64,000 bases of DNA from Sphingobium cloacae (GCF_002355855.1 NZ_AP017655.1:2979001-3043000); one strand, 5' to 3'; shown: positions 42,946 through 51,879, counted from the stretch's first letter. A program made the numbers and translations. Notes: generated from the sequence alone by a model not told the origin.

Positions 42946-44546
42946 GCGGCCACCGCTTCGGCTGCGCGCTGGCGCGCTCTGGCGGGCGCTGCCGTGCCTG
43001 CCCGCTGTTTGCGGATCAGGATGCGGCGTATATGGGCAAAGAGCAAGGCGAGGCCGATCGCGCCCAGATCGATGCTGGCCAGCGTCCAGTCGCCCGCCGG
43101 AAGGCTGACGCCCAGATGCCGGTTCGTGGTCAGCAGGTTGATGACCGGGACCAGGCCGAAGGCGGCGATGGCGATGGCGGTCAGTTCGCCCCATGCCCTG
43201 GCGGTCGGCCGCCAGATCGCATACAGGAAGCAGGCCCCCCAGGTCAGGAACAGCGTGTGCATTTCCCAGGCCGCGCGCCCTTCCATCGCCGCCGGGATCA
43301 GCCGGTTCGCCCAGAAATAGGCCGCCACGCCGATGGGAAGCCCCATGATGGTCCCCAGATTCAATATGTCGACCAGGACGATGCCGAAGGGCAGCCGGCC
43401 CGCCTTCGCCAGCTTCGCCTTGCGCTTGGCCGACCAGAGCAGCAGCCCGGTGGCGATCATCGCCGCGCCGCCCAGCCCCGACAGCACATAGAGCGCGCGC
43501 AGCACCGGCCCCGCGAAATGCCCTTCATGCGCCGCCAGCAATGCCAGCGAGAAGCGGGCCGAGGCCGTGCCCCTATCGCCGTCGTCGGGCAAGCGCGCGC
43601 CGGTCACGCCATCGAACCGCATGGCCGGCCCGTTCCGGCTGAGCGTGGTCAGGGTGTGAGCGGCGATCACGACCTTCGCATCGGCCCGGCCGGGATGCTC
43701 CACCGTCAGACGGGCGATGCTCCCCGCCCCCCATTTCCGCTCAGCTTGGCCTAGCATCGGAGCCAGCGGCGCGTTGCCCGCAGGCGCCTCCTTCACTTTC
43801 CCGCTCTCTTCCTCGCCATAAACCTGTTCGTAGAAGCGGTCGCGCGACGGGCCTTCGGGATAGAGCGTGTCGATCGGCACCGGCATATAGGTGAAGAGGA
43901 AGAAGATCAGCCCCGACCAGGTGATCATCAGGTGGAAGGGCAAGGCGGTGACGCTCAGCAGATTATGCGCGTCGAGCCAGCTCCGTTGCCCCTTGGCGGG
44001 ACGGAAGGTGAAGAAATCCTTGAAGATCTTCTTATGCGTGACGATGCCGCTCAGGATCGCCACCAGCATGAACATGGTGCACACGCCAACGATGCGGATT
44101 GCCCAGTCATAGGGCATGTATCGCAATGCATAATGCATGGCGTACAGTTCCTCGCCCCCGCCCGTCTCGCGTATTCGTCCTTTCTGCTCGGCCCCGGTCG
44201 CGGGATCGACGGCGGCGAGGGTGAAGGCGCCATAATCCTCGCCCGGCTTGGGCCAGGCCTGCCAGCCTGCCTTGAACTGCGTCTCGCCACGGCGGCCGGG
44301 GAAGAAAATATACCAGCGCTCGGCGTCCTGCCCATGGGCGCGCAGCCATGTCTCGCCGGCGGGCAGCAGGGATCGGGCGGCGGGCGGCGCGCCCTGCAAC
44401 GGCAGTTCAGGCCGCATCCAGCGGCTGACCTCGCTGTTCACATAGCCGAAGGTGCCGGTCACGAAGACGAAGAACAGAACCCAGCCGACCAGCAGGCCGG
44501 TCCAGGTGTGCAACCACGCCATGGATTGGCGGAAGCCCTCCTTCAT
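42942..44546 (-). CDS. PepSY-domain inner-membrane protein (siderophore-iron reductase type)
   Basis: A 534-residue protein with PepSY_TM repeats. It starts MKEGFRQSMAWLHTWTGLLV, where W-L-H-T-W-x-G is the classical opening of the family, and has further hydrophobic helices near residues 180-200, 230-260, 350-380 and 390-520. Histidines at helix ends fit heme binding, as in proteins that reduce ferric siderophores in the periplasm. GGAAGG precedes the ATG at 44546. It lies 31 bases after the receptor gene stop. Confidence 0.85.
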   Translation of the reverse strand: MKEGFRQSMAWLHTWTGLLVGWVLFFVFVTGTFGYVNSEVSRWMRPELPLQGAPPAARSLLPAGETWLRAHGQDAERWYIFFPGRRGETQFKAGWQAWPKPGEDYGAFTLAAVDPATGAEQKGRIRETGGGEELYAMHYALRYMPYDWAIRIVGVCTMFMLVAILSGIVTHKKIFKDFFTFRPAKGQRSWLDAHNLLSVTALPFHLMITWSGLIFFLFTYMPVPIDTLYPEGPSRDRFYEQVYGEEESGKVKEAPAGNAPLAPMLGQAERKWGAGSIARLTVEHPGRADAKVVIAAHTLTTLSRNGPAMRFDGVTGARLPDDGDRGTASARFSLALLAAHEGHFAGPVLRALYVLSGLGGAAMIATGLLLWSAKRKAKLAKAGRLPFGIVLVDILNLGTIMGLPIGVAAYFWANRLIPAAMEGRAAWEMHTLFLTWGACFLYAIWRPTARAWGELTAIAIAAFGLVPVINLLTTNRHLGVSLPAGDWTLASIDLGAIGLALLFAHIRRILIRKQRAGTAAPARARQRAAEAVAA

Positions 44547-44577
44547 GACCGTCCTTCCAAGCGCGCCGCCCGTTCCA

Positions 44578-47094
44578 TCAGAACTGGCCGCGCAACGTGA
44601 CCATGACGTTGCGGGGATCGCCATAGAGATTGCCGTAACCCGGCCCGTCGATGGTCACATAATAGGTCTTGTCGAAGATGTTGTTGAGGTTCGCGCTGAT
44701 CGAGAAGCGGTCGTTGAACGCATAGCCCGCCCGCGCCGACCAGATCGCATAGCCCTTCACGCGGAACTGATATTCATAATAAGGACCGTCATAGAGGCCG
44801 GTCAGCGGATTGAGTTCCTGTATCCAGCCCGAATGGAAATTGCTGCTCTGCGCGGTGACGCCCGCGCCGATGCTGAGGCCCTTGAGCGCATCGCCCTGGA
44901 ATTTATAGTCGGTCCACAGCTTCAACAGATGCTTGGGCGTGGTTTCAGAATACCGGGCGTCGCTATCCCGCTTGTTGACGTTGTTGTTGTAGGTATAGCC
45001 GAACGCGACCTGAAGGCCGGGGAAAATCTCTCCGTTCAGTTCGACCTCCACGCCCTGGCTCTTGATATAGCCGTCGCGGATATAGCAGCAACTGTCGCCG
45101 CCAATCGGCGGACTGGCCGGGTCGGACGCCGCCTCGCCCTTCTTCGTCACGCGATACCAGGCGACCGATCCGGTCAGCTTGCCATCGGCCAGCTCGCCCT
45201 TGATCCCCGCCTCATAGTTGCGGCCGGTCACGGGGTCGAGCGGCGAGCCGGGACGCGGGCCGCTATTATATTGCGCCTGCGACTGATAGATTTCGGCTAC
45301 GCTGGCGTAGAGGCTGAACCCCTTGTAAAAGTCCCAGATCGCCGCACCATAGGGAATGAACACACTGTCCTGTTCGACCCGATCGCGCAGCGCGTTCGTG
45401 ATGAGATCGTAATTGCGGGTCTTGTCCCGGAACGCCAGACGGCCGCCGCCGATCAGCGACAGGCTTTCGACGGGATGAATACGCAGCGTTCCATAAAGCC
45501 CCATCCGCTCGATCGTCTGGCGATTGCGGTAATTCCAGTTGGGCGGGAAAACAGGCTGCTCAGGATAGACCGGATCGAAGATGTCGTCCTCCAGGCCGAT
45601 ATAGGTCCAGAGTTGCTGATACACCTGATTAAGGCGGACATAATCGACGCCCAGGATCAGATTATGGGTCTGGCCGAACAGTTCGAAGCTGCCCTGCGCG
45701 TTCAGATCGACGGTGGTTTCCTTCGTCGCCTTGTCCTGCTGGAAATACCACCAGTTGAGGCCGGAACCGTTAACCGGATCCACGGCGTTTTCCATCTCCG
45801 CCGCGTTGGTCTTGTCACGGTTGCGCATGTGATTGGCGGTCAGCTTGATCGCCCAGTCGTCGCCGATCCGCTGCTCCAACCGTCCAAAGAAGACGCTCGT
45901 GCCGCGCTTGATCCAGTTCCACGGCGTGCCCATGTTGAAATCGCGCGGTAGGCCGATGTCGACGCCGTTGCGGTAACGCGGCAGCGAAACGTTGAAACCA
46001 TCCTTCCGGTCTTCCTGCCGGGTGAAGCCCGCGACCAGCAGGGTGGACGGGGTCAGATCGGCTTCGATCAGACCATGGATCAGCGCGCGGCGATCCTGCT
46101 TGAAGCGCTGGAAGCTGTGGCCGCTGTCGATGACGCCGATGGCACGGCCGCGGATCGCGCCATTGGCCGCTAGCGGGCCGGTGACATCGCCTTCCACTCG
46201 ATAATTGTCCCAGCTGCCGCCATAGGCGTTGAGCTGAAGCTGCGCCTCCTCCAGCGCGCGCTTGCGCGTGAAGTTCAGGACGCCGCCAGCTTCCCCGGCG
46301 CCGAACAATCCGTCCGCGCCGCGCACCAGAGCGATGCTGTCATAGATGGCCGTGTCGATGTCCGACATGCCATCGACCCGGAAGCTCGTGGCGCCCCCGT
46401 CATAGCGGGCATAGCTGATATTCAGACCCCGGCTGTTATAGGTCGAGGACAGCCAGTTGCGGTCCACCGTCACGCCGGTGGTCTGCAACATCACATCCTC
46501 GATGCTGATGAGATTCTGGTCCTCCAGCCGCTGGCGGGTGATGACGGTGACCGACTGCGGAATCTGACGCAGGCTTTGCGCGGCTTTCCCGACATTGGTG
46601 GCCAGCGGCGCATAGCTGCGGCTTCCTTCGGTCATGACCGGATCGCTGGCGGCGGAGAGGGGCGAAACCGAACCCCCGGCACGGCCGTTACCGCTTCCTT
46701 CCACCCGCACCGGACCGAGTGAAACCGCGTCCCCGGCAATGTCGGGCACGTGCTCCAGCACGACCGTATTGCCCATCAGGCGGAAGGAAAGGCCGGTGCC
46801 GCTCAGCAAACGGGATAGCGCCGACATGGCCGACATGCGGCCAGCGACTCCGCTCGACGTTCGGCCGGACAGAAGATCGGCCGGCGCGCTCACCTGCAGG
46901 CCCGCTTGCTGGCCATAGCTGGTGATGGCCGTCGCCAAAGGCTGGGCGGGGATGTCGTACGACCGTTCGGACGCGGTGGATTGCGCCATTGCGATCGACG
47001 GCGCCACGACTATTGAACTCGTGCCAGCCAGCAAGGCGGCCGCGAAGACTCTTTCCATCTGTCCGAAACGCAAAATATTTCCCCCGGAGTGCAT
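44578..47094 (-). CDS. TonB-dependent siderophore receptor with signalling domain
   Basis: An 838-residue outer-membrane receptor. A signal peptide (RVFAAALLAGTSSIVVAPSI) is followed by a secretin/TonB short N-terminal (STN) domain (SYDIPAQPLATAITSYGQQ), which contacts FecR. The plug begins RQIPQSVTVITRQRLEDQN, and the 22-strand barrel ends RNVMVTLRGQF. The STN domain and the FecI/FecR genes upstream make it a transducing receptor of the FpvA/FoxA type. ATG at 47094 is used; ATG at 47058 is also possible. The ligand is probably a hydroxamate or similar siderophore, but this cannot be read here. Confidence 0.9.
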   Translation of the reverse strand: MHSGGNILRFGQMERVFAAALLAGTSSIVVAPSIAMAQSTASERSYDIPAQPLATAITSYGQQAGLQVSAPADLLSGRTSSGVAGRMSAMSALSRLLSGTGLSFRLMGNTVVLEHVPDIAGDAVSLGPVRVEGSGNGRAGGSVSPLSAASDPVMTEGSRSYAPLATNVGKAAQSLRQIPQSVTVITRQRLEDQNLISIEDVMLQTTGVTVDRNWLSSTYNSRGLNISYARYDGGATSFRVDGMSDIDTAIYDSIALVRGADGLFGAGEAGGVLNFTRKRALEEAQLQLNAYGGSWDNYRVEGDVTGPLAANGAIRGRAIGVIDSGHSFQRFKQDRRALIHGLIEADLTPSTLLVAGFTRQEDRKDGFNVSLPRYRNGVDIGLPRDFNMGTPWNWIKRGTSVFFGRLEQRIGDDWAIKLTANHMRNRDKTNAAEMENAVDPVNGSGLNWWYFQQDKATKETTVDLNAQGSFELFGQTHNLILGVDYVRLNQVYQQLWTYIGLEDDIFDPVYPEQPVFPPNWNYRNRQTIERMGLYGTLRIHPVESLSLIGGGRLAFRDKTRNYDLITNALRDRVEQDSVFIPYGAAIWDFYKGFSLYASVAEIYQSQAQYNSGPRPGSPLDPVTGRNYEAGIKGELADGKLTGSVAWYRVTKKGEAASDPASPPIGGDSCCYIRDGYIKSQGVEVELNGEIFPGLQVAFGYTYNNNVNKRDSDARYSETTPKHLLKLWTDYKFQGDALKGLSIGAGVTAQSSNFHSGWIQELNPLTGLYDGPYYEYQFRVKGYAIWSARAGYAFNDRFSISANLNNIFDKTYYVTIDGPGYGNLYGDPRNVMVTLRGQF

Positions 47095-47213
47095 TCTTTC
47101 TGAGCATGAAACTGCGAATGCGTTGCAATTGCTTGCCCAGAGAAAGAGACGTTGCAGGCCCGTCCGTTTTCGGTCGGAGAAGAAAAATTTATTCCGAAAA
47201 GGTCGTAACCGGC

Positions 47214-48221
47214 TCAATCCTGCGAATAAATGACCAGCCAGCCGCCGATCGTCATCACCCGTCCACCATAAGCACGGGCCATGCCGTGCAGCGCTTCAAG
47301 GGGGTCGGATGCGTTAAAGACGCCGGTCAGGCGTTGACGGGCCAGCGCGTCACCCCGCGCCACGATCATGCCGTTGAACCAGGGGCGTAGTCGCTCGATG
47401 GCGTCGGCGATCGACTCATCCTGAACGATCAGCTGGCGCTCGCGCCACGCCGCCACCTGTGTCGCAGGCACGATCTGCCGATTGACGCGTCCCGACGCGG
47501 CCACGATGGCGGCCTCGCCTCCGGTCAGGATGTCGGCGGGCCCGTCGGCGGGCTCGACCCGAACCCGGCCATGTTCCACCCCGATGAAGGCGGGCTGTGC
47601 CGCCGCCTCCGCCTCGCGGACGTCAAAGGCAGTGCCCAGCACGGTCACGGTGGCCCGCGCGCCCCTCACCCGGAACGGCCGTTGCGGATCGGGCGTGACG
47701 GTGAAGAAGGCTTCGCCCTTCAGCAGCCTGATGTCGCGCCGTCCTTCCGCATAGTCGACGGCGATGGCGGACCGGGGGGCCAGTTGGACGACACTGCCGT
47801 CCGCCAATGTAATCCGCTGTATTTCGGCAACGCCGGTGCGATGATCGGCCTGCAATCTCAGCATCGCGGCTGGCATGAACAGCAGGCCGAGGCATAGCGC
47901 GCAGCCCGCCAATAGTGCCGCGCCACGCCAATGACGCGAGGATGCGGTTATCCTTTCCGCCCGCGTGGCGGGCCATGGCCGCCGCGCCTGACCGGTCCGG
48001 ACGGCATAGGTCGGTTCGATCTCGCCCAACCGATCATGGATATGGCGCATCTCCGCCCAGGCGAGATGATGCGCGGCATTCGCCTCCAGCCAGGTCTGGA
48101 AGTGCTGCTGAAGCACCTCGTCAGCGGGACGCTCGTGCAGAGCGATAGCCCATATGACCGCCTGCTCCTCTGCACCCCGCTCAAAGGAAATGGGAGGATA
48201 CCCCTCTATGCCGCGGTCCAT
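47214..48221 (-). CDS. fecR: FecR-type anti-sigma/signal-transducing protein
   Basis: A 335-residue protein. The N-terminal cytoplasmic domain (AVIWAIALHERPADEVLQQH, DUF4880) binds the sigma factor, one TM follows (AALLAGCALCLGLLFMPAAM, about residues 103-122), and the periplasmic FecR domain (TLADGSVVQLAPRSAIAVDY) senses the receptor. Its stop is 120 bases before the receptor start. It should hold the ECF sigma factor inactive until the loaded receptor signals. Confidence 0.92.
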   Translation of the reverse strand: MDRGIEGYPPISFERGAEEQAVIWAIALHERPADEVLQQHFQTWLEANAAHHLAWAEMRHIHDRLGEIEPTYAVRTGQARRPWPATRAERITASSRHWRGAALLAGCALCLGLLFMPAAMLRLQADHRTGVAEIQRITLADGSVVQLAPRSAIAVDYAEGRRDIRLLKGEAFFTVTPDPQRPFRVRGARATVTVLGTAFDVREAEAAAQPAFIGVEHGRVRVEPADGPADILTGGEAAIVAASGRVNRQIVPATQVAAWRERQLIVQDESIADAIERLRPWFNGMIVARGDALARQRLTGVFNASDPLEALHGMARAYGGRVMTIGGWLVIYSQD

Positions 48222-48301
48222 GCGCGTCCTTGTCCCCTGATCGTCGCCATGACCATCAGACGTTCAACCAGCGGATTTTTTCGCCCGTAGCAGGATAGCA
48301 A

Positions 48302-48820
48302 TCACTGTCCAGCATCGGCAGGCTGACGCAGCGCCGCGCGGCAATGCCGCAGTGCAGCGGCGACCAGTTCATGTGCCCGCGTTATCGAAATGCCGAGCGC
48401 AATGGCGATATCTTGCAGCCGCTCGCCCTCGAACCGATGCATTTCAAACGCCACGCGGGTCCGGTCGTCGAGCGTGTTCAGGGCATCGCGTAAAATTTCC
48501 AACTCGCGGCGCGCGATCACCGCCCGCTCGACCGAAGGCGCGTCGTCGGCAGCCGCCCGCCTGATATCGCTGGGATCGCCGTCCTGCGATCTCGCCCGTT
48601 CGCGTGCCAAGCTGCGGTTGCGGTCTATCGATAGGTTGCGGAGCACACGCCGGAACAGATGGGCGGGGTCGCCGATACTTTCCCGGCTCGCAATGGTGCG
48701 ACAGCGAATCCAGGCATCCTGCACCAGATCCTCCGCCCCGAACTCGTCGGAACTGACCGTGCGCGCATAGCGGACCAAACCGCCATGTTGCCGTTGATAA
48801 AAATCGCTTAGCCCTTTCAC
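48302..48820 (-). CDS. fecI: FecI-type ECF sigma factor
   Basis: A 172-residue sigma-70-family protein: region 2 has YARTVSSDEFGAEDLVQDAW and region 4 has LDDRTRVAFEMHRFEGERLQ followed by DIAIALGISITRAHELVAAA. I infer GTG at 48820 as the start (VKGLSDFYQRQHGG is the normal FecI N terminus, and AAAGGCC lies upstream); the frame stays open to 49066 but runs into an IS fragment. It should drive the receptor operon. A Fur-box-like palindrome lies just upstream. Confidence 0.88.
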   Translation of the reverse strand: MKGLSDFYQRQHGGLVRYARTVSSDEFGAEDLVQDAWIRCRTIASRESIGDPAHLFRRVLRNLSIDRNRSLARERARSQDGDPSDIRRAAADDAPSVERAVIARRELEILRDALNTLDDRTRVAFEMHRFEGERLQDIAIALGISITRAHELVAAALRHCRAALRQPADAGQ

Positions 48821-48837
48821 ACCACGGCCTTTAAGGA

Positions 48838-48856
48838 AATGCGAACGATTCGCAAG
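48838..48856 (-). promoter_or_regulatory. Fur-box-like palindrome upstream of the sigma factor gene
   Basis: AATGCGAACGATTCGCAAG is a near-perfect 6-3-6 inverted repeat (TGCGAA/TTCGCA at 48840-48854), 20 bases upstream of the inferred sigma start. The spacing and A/T flanks resemble Fur operators (AATGAGAATGATTCTCA type), which would make the sigma gene iron-repressed. Confidence 0.55.
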
Positions 48857-48949
48857 CGTGATGTAAGGGGCGCCTCCAATGGCTCGCCGCCTATCGGTTG
48901 AGATGCGCTTTCGCAGGGCATTGCGGAAGTCCCGCCGGGCGGGGGGGAC

Positions 48950-49148
48950 GTCAGCCGAGGCTGGGCTGTCGCACACGACGATCCGCCGGATTTGGGGCGC
49001 GTTTGGCTTGCAGCCGCACCGGTCGGAGGCGTTCAAGCTGTCGAGCAATCCGCTGTTCGTCGACAAAGTGCAGGACGTTGTCGGTCTTTACCTGTCGTTT
49101 AGGGTCCAAGCCTTCTCCCTCGGCTTGGCGGCATTGATCTGGATATAG
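48950..49148 (+). pseudogene. IS630-family transposase fragment
   Basis: A frame reads AEAGLSHTTIRRIWGAFGLQ, then PHRSEAFKLSSNPLFVDKVQ and DVVGLYLS, which matches the helix-turn-helix and start of the catalytic part of IS630-type transposases. The DDE residues (beginning VDEKSQ in the family) are missing: from about 49100 the frame leaves the homology and stops at 49148. It is a relic at the edge of the mobile region. Confidence 0.7.
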
Positions 49149-49509
49149 GTCAGCATGGTCGTTTTCCCAGCAAAGCCGGGTCGATCCGAGAGTAACAAAA
49201 GGAGCAACATTTTGTGGCTGCTGCTGTTGCTCTTAGCCGGATTTCACCGGACGGTGTCTGGCAATTCTCAGTCGAAAAATGATGTGAGACCAGCCGCTTA
49301 CTGGACTTATCTGGACGTATCCAGAGCCAGTGTTGGTGCCCAGAAGAAGTCTTTTCTAAGTAAATATGCCTGCGGAAGGCGTTGAAATCAATGTATTTTC
49401 TTTTACAATCGGTGACGCAAGATTACTTGTTTTGACCTCATATTGTGCCAAATGTGCCACAATACTTAGGTTGGTCGCGTCTTTGATTTGAGTAAGGAGG
49501 ATACAAGCG
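49149..49509. other. Gap with left att-like repeat
   Basis: About 360 bases without a convincing gene. It holds TCTGGACGTATCCAGA, a 16-base palindrome (49309-49324), and TGGTGCCCAGAAGAA (49334-49348), which recurs at 53281-53295. The 52-base stretch 49297-49348 can be aligned without gaps to 53244-53295 with about two thirds identity. I read this as the left boundary of the integrase-bearing island 49334-53295. Confidence 0.5.
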
Positions 49510-49884
49510 ATGGCTACCATCCAAAAGCGCAAAAAGGCTTGGCGGGTTCAAGTCCGCCGCAAGGTGGTGACACGCCTCGAAGAGGAGACCCGGATCGGCA
49601 AAGGCGGGACCCTGGCGGCGCAGCTGTCGCGGCTCGATCTGATCGTGCTCGACGAGCTTGGATATCTGCCGTTCGCACGCTCGGGAGGGCAGTTGCTGTT
49701 CCACCTCATCAGCAAGCTTTATGAGCGCACCAGCGTCATCATCACCACCAACCTTGCCTTCGGCGAGTGGCCTACCGTCTTCGGGGATCCCAAGATGACT
49801 ACGGCGCTGCTCGACCGCGTCACCCACCACTGCGATATCATCGAGACGGGCAACGACAGCTGGCGCTTCAAAAACCGCAGCTGA
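49510..49884 (+). pseudogene. In-frame fusion of an integrase N terminus with the IstB C terminus
   Basis: A 124-residue open frame with a good ribosome site (AAGGAGG at 49494). Residues 1-18 ([18 protein letters not shown]) are the start of a tyrosine integrase of the type that begins with an arm-binding domain. From residue 19 on it is the second half of IstB, the IS21 helper ATPase, with [16 protein letters not shown] (Walker B) and [19 protein letters not shown]. The IstB Walker A part and all of IstA are missing. The product is a chance fusion left by a deletion, probably not functional. Confidence 0.72.
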
Positions 49885-50060
49885 CCGCTACCTTCGGCGC
49901 CTTCAAAAATCTATCTTGCGCTGCGCGCGCCTCCGGTCGGGCTACGCCCGCCCTCCGCCGCACGCAGCGCAAGGCCATCTTCAACAAACCAACATCATAT
50001 CCGAAAAAGGGGGTCCCTCTTCGACGCCGATCGGGGGTCCCTTTTGAACGCCGTTTGACA
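49565..50060 (+). mobile_element. IS21-family insertion sequence, right part only
   Basis: This holds the 3' half of istB and then the terminal repeats. GGGGGTCCC occurs twice (50009-50017 and 50033-50041), the second followed by TTTTGAACGCCGTTTGACA, the typical multi-repeat IS21 end, finishing about 50060. The left end, istA and the first half of istB are gone. The right end lies inside the reading frame of an XRE-type gene on the other strand. Confidence 0.75.
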
Positions 50061-50296
50061 TCAAGCCCGGCGACTTCGGCAATTATCGTCATCGGATCTC
50101 GATCCAGCGCGCGGATAACGTCAATCAGCTCGATAAGATCAAGACGCCGTTCGCCGACTTCATATTTGGCGACGAAAGATTGCGGTTTTCCGACTTTGGC
50201 GGCCAGTTGGTCTTGCGTCCACCCGCCAGCCTTGCGCGCATCGACAAGCAGTTGCCGAAGCTTTTGATGGCGAGGTGAGCGAAGGGATTTATACAT
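49868..50296 (-). CDS. XRE-family regulator whose C terminus is recoded by the IS21 end
   Basis: Of 142 residues, 1-79 are a normal XRE/HTH_3 protein ([20 protein letters not shown], then [38 protein letters not shown]). From about residue 79 (position 50060) the frame reads into IS21 DNA ([20 protein letters not shown]), giving a basic tail that is not part of the family. The HTH itself is intact, so it may still bind DNA. It probably once regulated the island's integration or transfer genes. Confidence 0.65.
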   Translation of the reverse strand: MYKSLRSPRHQKLRQLLVDARKAGGWTQDQLAAKVGKPQSFVAKYEVGERRLDLIELIDVIRALDRDPMTIIAEVAGLDVKRRSKGTPDRRRRGTPFFGYDVGLLKMALRCVRRRAGVARPEARAAQDRFLKAPKVAVSCGF

Positions 50297-50444
50297 GCAG
50301 GACCGGCGAATTGTGAACAACCGCCGTCGCCATCATCCCGATTCAGGATTATCCCATTTTAGGATTATTGACTTTGCCGGGCGGAGGCCCATGGTTAAGA
50401 ACGACCTCCCGGCGCAAAGCCGAACATGGGAGGTGGAGAGCATC

Positions 50445-50750
50445 ATGCGCCCACGCCCCAGCCTCGAACCGGAGTTGCTACCGGCTCCCCCTGCATCGGA
50501 CGATCTGACCGACTACGATTATCTTCTGCTGGTCGTCTATCTGCGTCTGCTCGATGCCGACGCGGACGGCGCGGATTGGGCGGAAGTCGCCCGGATCGTG
50601 CTGCATCTCGATCCAGCGAGCGACCCCGAAAAGACGCGCGCTATCCATGCCGCGCATCTGGCGCGGGCGCGATGGATGCGCGACCACGGCCATGACAAGC
50701 TGCTGGCCGACACACAGGAACTGATACCGCCGCGCGACCGGATGCATTAA
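50445..50750 (+). CDS. DUF2285-like mobile-element protein
   Basis: A 101-residue protein with LTDYDYLLLVVYLRLLDADA, then DGADWAEVARIVLHLDPASD and AAHLARARWMRDHGHDKLLA. This layout matches DUF2285, a small domain found beside HTH regulators in integrative elements of alphaproteobacteria. ATG at 50445 is preceded by GGAGGTGGAG. Its function is unknown. Confidence 0.6.
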   Translation: MRPRPSLEPELLPAPPASDDLTDYDYLLLVVYLRLLDADADGADWAEVARIVLHLDPASDPEKTRAIHAAHLARARWMRDHGHDKLLADTQELIPPRDRMH

Positions 50751-50858
50751 AACGCTAGATGCGGGCTACTCAAAGCAATTTTGGGGAGCGGCTTCGGCAA
50801 GCGGTGGGCGTAACGCCGCTACGCTTTCGGCTCGAACGGATGCGGTAGAACAGGACGG

Positions 50859-51080
50859 TTATCGGATTGTTCGAGGACGCCCCATGCGTTTTACCGGGGA
50901 ACCGCTGTTGGCATTTGCCCAATCCCGAACCACCTCCGGTAGCCATCTCGGACGTGCCAGTGCCGCCACGCGCGGCGGTAACTTTTCCGGCTGCTGCGAT
51001 ACCATCCGGCAAATGGTGCTTTCCGAATAACCCAGGAACCTTGCCAACTCCCTCGGCGTCCAAAGCTTATTATCTTCCAT
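50859..51080 (-). CDS. AlpA/MerR-like helix-turn-helix regulator (excisionase-like)
   Basis: A 73-residue protein: LWTPRELARFLGYSESTICR is the winged HTH of excisionase/AlpA-type proteins, followed by PRWLPEVVRDWANANSG. ATG at 51080 has AAAGGAGG seven bases upstream. Placed inside the island with the integrase 51880-53115, it may be the excisionase. The gap 50751-50858 shows no gene. Confidence 0.65.
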   Translation of the reverse strand: MEDNKLWTPRELARFLGYSESTICRMVSQQPEKLPPRVAALARPRWLPEVVRDWANANSGSPVKRMGRPRTIR

Positions 51081-51142
51081 TGTCATGCCTCCTTTGGACC
51101 GAGGAGGTTAAGGCAGAAATTGTCACATAATGCCGACCCCAT

Positions 51143-51427
51143 TCACACAAGCTGGACCTCCACGCGCCGCCCGACGATCGCGGCGGCGCGCTGCAAGGTT
51201 TCGATGGTGACATTGCCATCGTTGGGGTCAAGCAGCCGGTTTACCTGCGTGCGGCTGGTTTTCATCATCGTGGCGAGACGGTTCTTGCTCAACTTGCGCG
51301 CCCGCATCGCCTCCGCAAGCTGCCACGCGATCACCTCCTTGATGGCCTTGGCCTGAAACTCCCCAAGCATCCCTTCTTCTTCAAGGAAGCTATCGAGAGT
51401 CGATCCCCGGTGCGGATTGTCAGCCAT
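51143..51427 (-). CDS. HigA-type XRE antitoxin
   Basis: A 94-residue protein with AIKEVIAWQLAEAMRARKLS, then KNRLATMMKTSRTQVNRLLD, an HTH of the XRE type, and DGNVTIETLQRAAAIVGRRV. It overlaps the toxin gene by 8 bases (51420-51427) and lies downstream, the toxin-first order of HigBA modules. It should bind and silence the toxin and repress the shared promoter. Confidence 0.82.
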   Translation of the reverse strand: MADNPHRGSTLDSFLEEEGMLGEFQAKAIKEVIAWQLAEAMRARKLSKNRLATMMKTSRTQVNRLLDPNDGNVTIETLQRAAAIVGRRVEVQLV

Positions 51428-51773
51428 GTTCGACCTCCTTCTTGCGCTCGCGCGCCAGTTTCAAATCCGGCTCCGGCGTTTTCGGGCTTTTCTTGATGAA
51501 GCCGTGCAACGCATACAGTTCGCCGTCATGGAAGCAGAACAGCACGCGGGCGATGGTCTTATCCGGCAAATCCGTGCGGACCTCGAACAAGCCTTTTCCC
51601 ATCGGCCGGACTAGGGGCATCCCCACAGACCAGCGATATTGCACCCGCTGCAAGTCCTGACCGACAATCCGCCTGTTCTCGATTGGCAGGCCCGCCAACC
51701 AATCCCGAACCGGCTCGTTACCGGCAAGCGTCCTGTAAAAGACCAGTTCGATCTTACGGGCCGACTGCTCCAT
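51420..51773 (-). CDS. HigB-type (Gp49-like, DUF891) toxin
   Basis: A 117-residue RelE-superfamily protein. KIELVFYRTLAGNEPVRDWL opens the Gp49/DUF891 family, and GLFEVRTDLPDKTIARVLFC plus LYALHGFIKKSPKTPEPDLK is the typical core and C-terminal helix. Members cut mRNA at the ribosome. Start ATG 51773 with AAGG at seven bases. It stabilises the island that carries it. Confidence 0.85.
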   Translation of the reverse strand: MEQSARKIELVFYRTLAGNEPVRDWLAGLPIENRRIVGQDLQRVQYRWSVGMPLVRPMGKGLFEVRTDLPDKTIARVLFCFHDGELYALHGFIKKSPKTPEPDLKLARERKKEVEHG

Positions 51774-51777
51774 ATCC

Positions 51778-51809
51778 GCACCTTATATAGTCCATGCACC
51801 TTATATAGT
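51778..51809 (-). promoter_or_regulatory. Promoter/operator of the HigBA-like operon
   Basis: Two exact 14-base direct copies of GCACCTTATATAGT (plus-strand reading) start at 51778 and 51796, 18 bases apart, immediately upstream of the toxin gene. On the minus strand each copy holds TATATAAGG, so a -10 box and the ribosome site lie inside the repeats. This is the expected layout for antitoxin binding and autorepression. Confidence 0.6.
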
Positions 51810-51879
51810 GCAAGAGAAGAATCGGCCGGTCGATCCGCCTTCATGCGTTCGACCGGCCGCCGCGAGCCGTGCCAGCGGC

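Noticed and set aside
47147..47171. Possible ECF-type promoter (GAAAAC ... CGTCTC) before the receptor gene
   Set aside because: The spacer is only 13 bases, too short for a FecI-type promoter, so it is not reported as a feature.
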